A DNA stretch of 64,000 nucleotides from Escarpia spicata (Eukaryota > Annelida > Polychaeta > Sabellida > Siboglinidae). The position numbers were made by a program, and so were the translations under genes. Below the pieces are notes generated by a model. It did not search any database. It worked only from the letters and a program-made list of their open reading frames with translations, and was not told the DNA's origin. Location of the stretch: the NCBI GenBank assembly GCA_963995525.1, contig OZ023214.1:34853115-34917114 (forward strand). The letters run 5' to 3'. This document shows positions 12,801-48,643 of this stretch, piece by piece. Numbering within the stretch: the first letter of the stretch is position 1; every line of letters begins with the position of its first letter.

Positions 12801-15800
12801 AGCGCTCACAGAACAAGCCAATGGATATATCGTTGATGTATTTGTCTTTGATGATCATTTCAAGAAAGCATCTCAGATAAAGGTAAGCATCGTTGTTCGG
12901 CATTGACAATGTCTGCTATTCAAACCGTTTTAACTCACAATTATCCACTATGTGAAGGAATGTGTAACATTGTTTTTAAGGCTAATGCCATAGCATTTCA
13001 ATAGCAATAGTTGTGGATTATCACTCAGTACAATATTTTAGCGATTTTTGCAGAAATCTTTTACAGTGGTAATTGCTGAGGATGTTGCTTGTAAGTAATG
13101 GCGATTCACCAAGTAATAGCTTACTTGGACACATATGTGATGTTCCAATTTGTAAAAAGTATTGTTGTTGCTGAAATCTTGATATGAAGTGACGCAGTTG
13201 ATTTTCATATCAAGTCACTGAAATGGTTCAAATAACAAGTTGACACTACGTTATGTCTTTGACAGGATATAATTTGAGATGCAATGAAAGACCAAAGAAG
13301 TGGCTAACTCGCTGTCAACTCTTGCTGTAGTCACTACATTGAATCAACAAATAATGTGCAGAAGTGCTAAGGATATGAAGGACGATTGCCTACACTCACA
13401 TTCACTGACAAAATCTTTCTAAGCTCCATTGTTTGTCATCTGCAGATACCAACCATCCATTGTATATGCATCCATTGTTATCTGTGAACACAGTACAAAT
13501 TGCAACATGTGATATTTCAGCCCAGCGATTTTGTGACGTTTTACAACTTGCACGCGATGTGCCACAAGAAATCGGGAGAAACCAACGTTGCGATGTTTGA
13601 TGCCGTTCCCACAATAGAGTTCTGCCTCCACCATGGGAATTCATACGGTCGCGGACTGACAGTGCTGCCACCTGATGACCCCCGTGTAAGCGCTCTTAAG
13701 ACTCGACTCGATGCCGTCGTTGCTGTCGCCAGCAGTAGTGATGATGACGACATCCTAGCACGCGTAGCGATGGGTGTCAGTGGTGCAGAAGAACTGGAAT
13801 CTCGCTCCGTAGTTTGTGATGAGAATAGAAACAGTTGTGAGAAGAGGAAGATGAGGAAGTGGAATGCGAAGACGGAGATTGGCAGTCAGACTGAGGCTGT
13901 GTCTCGTCATGGCTCACGTTCAGGGGAAGACGCCAGGTGTATGCTGAGAACCGCCACAGGTATGGCTCTAGACGATGCAGTTACAGATGGGGTACCCCAT
14001 ATATACGGGGGTGATTTATAATGACTCCTTGTGTGGAACCAACATTTGAATGTTGCTACTTTATCAGTCTTTTGTTTTACTGGTCTTGTTTAAATTGGCA
14101 TCAATAAGTTATATTTGCGGACTACTTCTGATCTGTCTTCTACTGATGAGATTATAGACAGCATTAAACAAGTCTTGTAGTAATTCATACATGTGGTGTA
14201 TAATCCGCTATTTTAGTAACAATAGTGAAGAATAAAAGACCAGCCAGGGAAAATATCACCCAAATGCTAATCTGTTGAAGATAATTATATAATTTCATGA
14301 CATAAATTCCTTTGCATGAAGCGGATGAGACATTTTAACTTGTAGAGTGAAGACTACAGAAAATGAATATTCTGTAGTCTTCACTCTACAAGTTAAAATG
14401 TCTCATCCGCTTCATGCAAAGGAATTTATGAAAATAAATATTCATGTTCTTACAACGAGAAAACTTTATTATGTCAAAGGATAATTTATATTCTGGTTCT
14501 GTGTTTTCTGTGTCAGTGATAACAAGTCATCACCATGTGATGTGTACGTCGCTGTCTGACGTAGCCCGACACTCTGCCCCGTTCAAGTTCCGAGTCCGCT
14601 GTCATGTCATCGCCTTCCATCCCGATGTCTCCACCGCGAAAGAGTTCCTCCAGCTGTTCTGTCCCACATGTCACTTCCTGTAAGTCTGCGGAAGGGGATA
14701 GGTCACTATTTTCCTTGTTGGGGACAGGTCACTATTTTCTTTCTGGGTTCATAGTAGTTGATCGAAGCATTGGTGATTTTTAGATGGTACAGTACACCTT
14801 TTCCTAAATTTGCTTGTTACAGATAGGAAAATTAGCATATTAGCAGATATGTGTTGTGCAAAAAATATACTTATTCCACCAGGTTTTGTGTTTCAGTTGC
14901 TGGGGTTTCTTTTGAGATAAATCTGGAAACTCTGAAAAATCTTAAGTATTTTTATTCAGTACTTAAAATTAAGTATTAAAATGTATTTGCAGTTTTTAGT
15001 TGTATTATTTTTTTTCTTATTGATTTGTTTAGTTGTACAATTTCACACTTGTTGTTTACAGAGGTTTTGTCAGGTAGTGAATGTAGATTACAATACATTA
15101 CATTCTTTGAAGAAGTTACTTTTGTGATTTAATTTGTTTTTAACTTTGAGCCAAAAATATTTTTTAATCTTGATTTTGCTGTGCCACATTAATGTGCACG
15201 TGTAATAAAAAATAATTTCACTGCTGCAATATTTTGGATGTGCATGGTTTTTGCATTAGTGAACAGTTACTGTGACCATGTGTTTAAGAGCTTTGTTAAT
15301 TAATATCCCCAATAATGCAGACCTATATTTAACATGAACGACATAGATGAGATATTTCAGTTAACCTTTGACTTGTAGATCAGCCGTACCACAAGGACAT
15401 ATTGAACAAAGAGTGGCAGCTAAGGAAATGTAAGTGTAATTTACCTCATGGTAATAAAACAGGATCAACTTTATTGTTTGATCTGCATAATGACTAGTTC
15501 AGAAAATCTTAGAATAATTTTGTTATAGTAGTGTGCAACCTCAGCAAAAACATGATTCCTCATTCATATTATTTGTAAAGTTGTGATTAAAGACTGCTAC
15601 AGAGGATTATTGTGTCGGGTGTCGCACACCTGGGATTAAACACATAAAAGTAAAATTATGTTTGTAGTTCACTAAAACATATTTGGACAGTCAATAAGTC
15701 AGAACAGGTTTTGCTTATACAGCATAACATAATAACGCAGGTTTTAAAATGGCTTGCTCAGCTGATTTAAGCCATCGCAAATCTAGATTGTTGATGTCAA

Positions 15801-18800
15801 AAGATGTTAAGTAGTAACCGCAATCGGTTTAAATAGTGAGATGAATTGATTTTTGTCGTTACGTCTGGTAACTTCCAAAAAACAAATGCTAGGCTGATAT
15901 TTAGCTTTCAACCATTGAACTTGAAGGTGGATTGTTTGCGAGAGCAAGGAAACACGTCATCAACACAGACTTAACTTGGACTCATATAATGCTTTCACGT
16001 GGAGATTCCAAAAAAATTTGTTATAATCTTGGCAAAATATAAAATAAGTCATAGTTTTCTGATAGATTATATGACGAGATAAAAAAAACTACAGAAAAAG
16101 TTATATAACAAGCTAAGTAAATTGGATACCAAGTATGTTTTTTCACAAAATGAACTTGAAATGAGAGGAACACAAACATGACTTTTACCTAAATGTACCA
16201 TTTCAATATTTGCACCTAGGGGTCAAGCAGCCTGTTTGACCGACCCAGTGACCAGAGGTGTGCGTGGGGGAGTCGAATATTACACATGTCCACATTGTCT
16301 ACAGACACAAGAGGACCGTGGACCATACACAGGTCCTCAAGGTATGGTCTCGAGTACACGGCCAATTACGTACTCAGGGAACAAGTCAAAAGGTTGAATT
16401 AGCAAAGTGTCTGTAAACCTGGGGGTACATTTACCGAGAATTTATAATTCAGGTAAACTGGATAAACATCAATCTAATCTCCCTTCTTGAAATTTGACTC
16501 TAAATAGTTTTAAGTCACCTCTCCAAGCAAATGATTAATTCTCAACTGGTGTCAGCAGGATTATTATGAAGTGCCTATTTGAACAGTTAATGCTGTGTTC
16601 ACAAGGAAAATCTTAAGAGACAACTTTAAACCGGTTTATGATATACAATTGTTTGCAATGCCATGCGTCCTTTCTACAGTTATTCCAAGCCATGCAATGA
16701 TCGTACACGTGAAGATAACTTGCTTAGTTAAACCACTTATGCTCTGCGTGAACGCAGCATTGGACATATTTGATTGACTTTTAGGGCCCAGTATTTCACC
16801 TAGTCTTTGTTTCTCAGGTATGTCTCAGCTTGAGTACGTCTACATGTTGAAGTTTGTGATGCAAGATGAGACCGGCTGGTTGCCTGTGTGCTTGTGGCGA
16901 GAAGAAGCCGTAAGTGTTTTGTTGTCTCGTAATTTACACATTATTATGCTAATGTTGGGGCCAGTATCTTCTCCCAGATGTAGAGGTCCACTTTCTGCAT
17001 TCATTCACTTCTTGGACTATTGCCCTCTTCTATGTGTAGAATATAGTTATTTACACTCTTCTACGTGTAGAATGTAGTTATTTACACTCTTCTACGTGTA
17101 GAATATAGTTATTTACACTCTTCTACGTGTAGAATGTAGTTATTTACACTCTTCTACGTGTAGAATATAGTTATTTACACTCTTCTACGTGTAGAATGTA
17201 GTTATTTACTCTTCTACGTGTAGAATATAGTTATTTACACTCTTCTACGTGTAGAATGTAGTTATTTACACTCTTCTACGTGTAGAATGTAGTTATTTAC
17301 ACTCTTCTACGTGTAGAATGTAGTTATTTACACTCTTCTACGTGTAGAATGTAGTTATTTACACTCTTCTACGTGTAGAATGTAGTTATTTACACTCTTC
17401 TACGTGTAGAATGTAGTTATTTACACTCTTCTACGTGTAGAATGTAGTTATTTACACTCTTCTACGTGTAGAATGTAGTTATTTACACTCTTCTACGTGT
17501 ATAATGTAGTTATTTACACTCTTCTACGTGTATAATGTAGTTATTTACACTCTTCTACGTGTAGAATATAGTTATTTACACTCTTCTACGTGTAGAATGT
17601 AGTTATTTACACTCTTCTACGTGTAGAATATAGTTATTTACACTCTTCTACGTGTAGAATGTAGTTATTTACACTCTTCTACGTGTAGAATATAGTTATT
17701 TACACTCTTCTACGTGTAGAATGTAGTTATTTACACTCTTCTACGTGTAGAATGTAGTTATTTACACTCTTCTACGTGTAGAATGTAGTTATTTACACTC
17801 TTCTACGTGTAGAATGTAGTTATTTACACTCTTCTACGTGTAGAATGTAGTTATTTACACTATTCTACGTGTAGAATGTAGTTATTTACACTCTTCTACG
17901 TGTAGAATGTAGTTATTTACACTCTTCTACGTGTAGAATATCGTTATTTACACTCTTCTACGTGTATAATGTAGTTATTTACACTCTTCTACATGTAGAA
18001 TATCGTTATTTACTCTTCTACGTGTAGAATGTAGTTATTTACACTCTTCTACGTGTAGAATGTAGTTATTTACACTCTTCTACGTGTAGAATGTAGTTAT
18101 TTACACTCTTCTACGTGTAGAATGTAGTTATTTACACTCTTCTACGTGTAGAATGTATTTATTTACACTCTTCTACGTGTAGAATGTAGTTATTTACACT
18201 CTTCTACGTGTAGAATGTAGTTATTTACACTCTTCTACGTGTAGAATGTAGTTATTTACTCTTCTACGTGTAGAATGTAGTTATTTACACTCTTCTACGT
18301 GTAGAATGTAGTTATTTACACTCTTCTACCTGTAGAATATAGTTATTTACACTCTTCTACGTGTAGAATGTAGTTATTTACACTCTTCTACGTGTAGAAT
18401 GTAGTTATTTACACTCTTCTACATGTAGAATGTAGTTATTTACACTCTTCTACGTGTAGAATGTAGTTATTTACACTCTTCTATGTGTAGAATGTATTTA
18501 TTTACACTCTTCTACGTGTAGAATGTAGTTATTTACACTCTTCTATGTGTAGTATATAGTTATTTACACTCTTCTACGTGTAGAATGTAGTTATTTACAC
18601 TCTTCTACGTATAGAATGTAGTTATTTACACTCTTCTATGTGTAGAATATAGTTATTTTACACTCTTCTACATGTAGAATGTAGTTATTTATCGTTATTT
18701 ACTTGAGTTCGTGATATGCTCTTCTGTGTGGGAGAAAAACAGAAACGGTGGTGAATCGAGTGGCCAGAGGGTGCAACTGTGGCTTAATGTTCGCTTTACT

Positions 18801-19579
18801 GTCGTCTTAATTTGCGACAGGAGAAATTACATTGTCTGCAGAATTGATAAATACCTTACCAGGCGAGATTGAGCCAATCACAGATAACCTTTGATCATCA
18901 ATAAACAAACGATTTCCTTGTCTCCAGTAAAATATCAGAACCATGTTACAATCTTGTTTAAACTTGTCTATGTGACACGTCAAGATGGTCCAGACCTTAT
19001 ACATTTTGGCAAGCATATAAGTTAATTTATTGCAAAGTTATGGGTGGTTGAAATGACCCACCCGAAAAATTCAAGTTTTCAGATGGATGACATCAAAGTT
19101 AAATGTTTACATTAAAAATCATATGGCATTCAGTCCAAAACACACATCAGAAATTTTTCAAGATAATAATTCCAACTGGTATAAATTTGTCCTTTTCGAA
19201 ATATATAAAAAAGAACATCAATACTTTCAACCCTGTGAATGTATACTGGTTTTTCTTCAATTTGGTGAAATGTACCTTACAGTCTAAACCACTGCGGTCT
19301 GTCACATGATGAAAACAACCCTATTCTGTACCCTGGCCAGTCTGGGTTTAAGACAGGTGTCTTTTGTGTGCATAGGTGAAGTTCTTCCACCAGGTGGAGC
19401 CTCGCCATCTTCTGTCGAACCCCGGCGAGTTCTTGCGCTTCAAGACTCATCTGGTGAACATGTGTAGGGAGGACACTTATGACAACAGACCCACTATGGA
19501 GTGCTGCATCCGAGCCTTCAAGACATCTCGGGGCACAACATACGAGATGTTCGATACAACAAGTTGCCTTGATGATTAG
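1504..19579 (+). CDS. POT1: Protection of telomeres protein 1 (POT1), 17 coding exons
   Basis: POT1 is the shelterin subunit that binds the single-stranded telomeric 3' overhang and, through TPP1, controls telomerase access and represses ATR signalling. I assembled exons 1504-1677, 1854-1914, 2544-2617, 3195-3302, 4337-4519, 4789-4906, 5271-5419, 5920-6060, 9988-10107, 11680-11753, 12702-12882, 13521-13959, 14517-14679, 15379-15429, 16220-16341, 16818-16909 and 19376-19579. All have GT donors and AG acceptors and the phases chain without a stop, giving about 817 residues against 634 in human. Layout: extra N-terminal OB fold (about 30-139), linker (140-200), OB1 (201-340), OB2 (340-510), low-complexity linker (510-620), split C-terminal OB fold (620-817). 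Family identity rests on close matches at GVVKFF, YKxExQG, YFDLTCQ, VWDGT, SYGRG and the C-terminal FDTT. The start ATG at 1504 is the least certain point; an upstream exon may exist. Confidence 0.93.
3303..4336 (+). other. POT1 intron 4 with simple repeats
   Basis: The intron carries short TA runs at 3610-3626 and 3650-3662 and a TC tract at about 3841-3873. An open frame at 3391-3750 crosses the TA repeat, has no family resemblance and is not needed for phase, so it is not called. Confidence 0.5.
4337..4519 (+). CDS. POT1: POT1 exon 5: linker between OB-N and OB1
   Basis: This 183-base, phase 0-0 exon lies between acceptor GTTTAG and donor AAG|GTACTG. It encodes a basic start (KTRKHR) followed by a Ser/Thr/Pro-rich stretch, typical of a disordered linker. 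No known motif is seen. It is included because both edges are good splice sites and its phase matches the exons on either side. Confidence 0.7.
4789..6060 (+). CDS. POT1: POT1 exons 6-8: OB1, telomeric ssDNA binding
   Basis: Exons 4789-4906, 5271-5419 and 5920-6060 encode OB1. The start YTYTPLKDVQSGTVVNVFG aligns with the human YIYTPLNQLKGG region, followed by GVVKFFKQPTKSRG, SDYC and LLFARD. Several human DNA-contact positions can be matched: Phe62 in LLF, and Tyr89, Lys90, Gln94 and Gly95 as YKDELQG. Together they indicate a fold able to bind TTAGGG-type overhangs. Sequence specificity cannot be read from this window. The region from 6061 to 9987 is an intron filled by a LINE. Confidence 0.92.
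6540..9480 (-). mobile_element. Degenerate RTE-like non-LTR retrotransposon in POT1 intron 8
   Basis: Read on the - strand, fragments follow the order of a LINE ORF2. First comes an endonuclease part near 9440-9180 (GVGFMIED, LTELPTGHSDRLMSMRLPL, a relic of GDFNARVG). Next is a linker around 8056-7870 (KDWFNENNSEIQDLLAKKQ), then the start of the reverse transcriptase at 7708-7457 (GNAAGVDGIPPDIWKLGG) and 7330-7110 (QCGF, FVDLTKAFNTVSREGL). The sequence then jumps directly to the post-RT region (TLLHGAESWVMYRRH near 7090), so the block that should hold the catalytic YADD motif is deleted. A C-terminal Cys/His finger (CRRCNK...RIGLVSHQ) is at 6640-6560. There are many frameshifts and stops. It is a dead copy inside a host gene, in the opposite orientation. 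Confidence 0.85.
8059..8694. repeat. 37-bp minisatellite grown inside the LINE
   Basis: About 17 direct copies of a 37-bp unit (core CTTCTGCAGATGTCTCCAAG, then ACAGCAGTCTTGATGTG) with a few point variants (TGTTTC for TGCTTC, GCCTCC for GTCTCC). Because 37 is one more than a multiple of three, translation cycles through the three frames, which keeps long - strand frames open. The last unit runs into LINE coding sequence: the residues TVVLETSAEALG directly precede KNKDWFNENN, as in related LINE proteins. Confidence 0.95.
9988..13959 (+). CDS. POT1: POT1 exons 9-12: OB2 and acidic/basic linker
   Basis: Exon 9 (9988-10107) encodes the end of the OB1-OB2 connector and GQYFDLTCQ. Exon 10 (11680-11753) holds LLLRVWDGTK. 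Exon 11 (12702-12882) holds ANGYIVDVFVFDDH, matching the human LTIDILVYDNH strand. Exon 12 (13521-13959) holds FVTFYNLHA and IEFCLHHGNSYGRGLTVLP, close to the human FHLHGGTSYGRG segment that contributes DNA contacts. Exon 12 continues into a poorly conserved linker of about 100 residues with an Asp run (SSSDDDD) and a basic patch (EKRKMRKWNAK) before the donor ACAG|GTATGG. The donor of exon 10 was chosen at CGG|GTATGT so that the Gly codon completes with the next exon. Confidence 0.9.
10360..11597 (+). repeat. 63-bp minisatellite in POT1 intron 9
   Basis: About 19-20 tandem copies of a 63-bp unit. Each unit contains TACTGTTTGTCTGATTCC, CTGGGCACCGTTTCA, and CACTAACATTCTTATGTCC followed by CTAG. 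Since 63 is divisible by three and lacks a stop in one frame on each strand, it produces artificial open frames of 335 (+) and 350 (-) codons. Variants are confined to a few sites (TCCTGCTAG, TCCATCTAG, TACTGCTAG, TCCTTCTAG). One copy has CAGTAAC in place of CACTAAC near 10466. Confidence 0.95.
11878..12400 (+). repeat. Pyrimidine-rich 19-bp minisatellite in POT1 intron 10
   Basis: About 27 imperfect copies of a 19-bp unit (CCCTCGTTCCTCCTCTCAT) start about 125 bases after exon 10. The + strand is almost wholly C and T with roughly three purines per unit, so the POT1 pre-mRNA carries about 500 bases of pyrimidine-rich RNA. All three + frames stay open through it by composition alone; these are not genes. 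Confidence 0.93.
14301..14430. repeat. Perfect 61-bp inverted repeat with 8-base loop
   Basis: Bases 14301-14361 are the exact reverse complement of 14370-14430, separated by AATGAATA. The element lies in POT1 intron 12, with its right edge 86 bases before exon 13. I found no coding content, no clear target-site duplication (left flank ATTTCATGA, right flank AAAATAAAT) and no second copy in the window. Confidence 0.97.
14517..19579 (+). CDS. POT1: POT1 exons 13-17: split C-terminal OB fold, TPP1-binding region
   Basis: Exon 13 (14517-14679) encodes FKFRVRCHVIAF and the first Cys pair, CPTCHFL. Exon 14 (15379-15429) and exon 15 (16220-16341) encode a short insert and the second Cys pair, CPHC. 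Exon 16 (16818-16909) encodes LEYVYMLKFVMQDETGWLPVCLW, and exon 17 (19376-19579) the last helix and FDTT followed by TAG. In human POT1 this region is an OB fold interrupted by a Holliday-junction-resolvase-like domain with a zinc site between the two Cys pairs, and it binds TPP1. Here only about 42 residues separate the pairs, so the resolvase-like insert is absent and a compact zinc ribbon is likely. Phases 1-2-1-0 across these small exons agree exactly. Confidence 0.9.
17035..18690. repeat. 31-bp minisatellite with hairpin-forming core, about 53 copies
   Basis: The unit is TTACACTCTTCTACGTGTAG plus AATGTAGTTAT. It holds the interrupted palindrome TTCTAC-GT-GTAGAA. Copies differ mostly at AATGTAG/AATATAG, at CGTG/CATG/TGTG in the centre, and by a two-base deletion in three units. 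It lies in POT1 intron 16, starting about 125 bases after the donor, and occupies about two thirds of that intron. No coding potential. Confidence 0.96.
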
Positions 19580-20125
19580 GGCCTTCACTGAAGCACAGCG
19601 ATGTTATATTATGTCATATGACCATATCAATGGGACTGATAAAATGTTGATGTTACTGAAATGATTTGGAACTGTCACTTGGCTAAAGTGAACATAATTT
19701 CATGGTGGTTAGGCCATAATTTTATGTGACCCGGGCCAAATGTGGCCCGCCTTAGTGAACAGAGTATTAAGTGACACAGGCCTATTCTGCACACGGGCCA
19801 AAAATGGCTGTCTAGTCAGGTCACATAAATTGTGTGATGTTGACAGAAATGCATACTCAATATCCAGTTTACTTTTTTCTTTCCTTAACAAACAATCCAA
19901 AACTACTGAAGTACATTTACAAACCCTTTGATTAAAAAACAATAGACAATGAGCTACAATGGTCGTTTCTTAAAATGTTGCTTTTTTAATGTTTGCTTCA
20001 ATTTTAATAATAAATAAAAAATTACTGAAAATATATCAACAAACAGGGTATCATTTGAAAGCTTGTGATCTGTGGAAACCAAAATGGTACAAAACTCCAT
20101 TTTGTGACTTAATACCTACTTTCCT
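19580..20125 (+). other. POT1 3' UTR and downstream, possible MITE remnant
   Basis: The stop codon ends at 19579. A canonical AATAAA lies at 20009-20014 in an A/T-rich context and is the best polyadenylation candidate seen. From 19719 the sequence contains related GTGAC-type motifs (TATGTGACCCGGGCC at 19720 and GTGACTGGTCACAT near 20127), suggesting a short mobile-element remnant overlaps the UTR. Confidence 0.4.
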
Positions 20126-20640
20126 GTGACTGGTCACATATCTGTTAATACTTAACATATCTTGGATATGGGTATTAATTAAACTAATTGATACTCAAAA
20201 TTTGGAGCATCAGTTAATTAAATGAATTATACTATATGAAATATGTGGTCATTTGCTTGTGTATAATCATGGCAATGAATGTTTCTAGTGAGGCAGAGGG
20301 CATGCACCATCAAAATTATTTTGAGCTAACAACTGTATTTGATCATGCAATTGTCAAGAAGCATTAGCTAGAAGGCCCCTTTGCTAGATAAGGTGGTTTT
20401 CAGCAGACGTTTGACTTCAATGACTGTTGTATAGGTTTGAGCATTTTTCAATAATTTTTAAGGATGCATGCCCTCCGTCTCACAAGAAACATTCATTGCC
20501 ATGGTAATACACAAGCAAATGAGCACATATTTCACATATCATATACATGTAACTAATTAGTACTCCAAATTTGGTTACGATATGTTCAGCCTTAACAGAG
20601 ATATGACCTATGGCTATTTTCTGGTAGTAGCTACCCATTA
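20126..20640. mobile_element. MITE-like inverted repeat between the convergent genes
   Basis: The segment at about 20130-20310 and the reverse complement of about 20450-20640 align over roughly 180 bases with scattered differences. Shared pieces include CATATCTGTTAA/CATATCTCTGTTAA, TTTGCTTGTGTAT, ATGGCAATGAATGTTTCT and GAGGGCATGCA. The centre has no coding content. This is the architecture of a non-autonomous DNA transposon; the superfamily is not identifiable. Confidence 0.7.
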
Positions 20641-21517
<877 letters not shown>

Positions 21518-21524
21518 ATGTACA

Positions 21525-48110
<26,586 letters not shown>

Positions 48111-48344
48111 GGTTTCTTCTTGCCAGTGTCTTCTTGCTGCAAATATATATATAGATATGACCAATAATAAAATCAAACAAATTGTGAAAATGTGCATTTT
48201 ATTATTACGTACAAGCTGGACAGTTGCTATAAAGAACATATTGGAACTTTGTTAAACTGTTCCATATATCTTATGTTTCTTATAATCATTAGTGCAAGCC
48301 GAAATGGGAATGTTTTCCCTCTTAGTAAGTAAATTTATTTACGC

Positions 48345-48643
48345 AATGCAACAAGACAACACCAGATATGGAAGAAATGTGGCCAGAATAACCTTCTGAC
48401 ATTTATTTAATATTCACCCGATAATTGGATGAGTTGTTAGCTAAAACACAATACAATCAAATGTGGGCCATTTGAGGTCTTAAACATTGCCCCATTTATT
48501 TTATCTATACATTCTAAAAACAAGGCCCACATTATAGAATACCATACTTAAATTATGGTAATACACCAGAACTATTAAAAAGACGCCTCCCAGACATTTA
48601 GACGATTAAAACTACTAACTATTACCACATCCTAGAGAGAGGT
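48345..48643. repeat. Copy 2 of the ~250-bp dispersed repeat
   Basis: It matches 41727-41980 from GCAATGCAACAAGACAACAC through ATCCTAGAGAGAG, with an internal extra segment of about 45 bases (ATTTTATCTATACATTC region). Flanks differ entirely from copy 1, so this is a mobile short element rather than a segmental duplication. Confidence 0.8.

Noticed and set aside
17035..18690. CRISPR array or regulated repeat-spacer locus
   Set aside because: Units are contiguous with no unique spacers, and the host sequence is an animal genome with introns.
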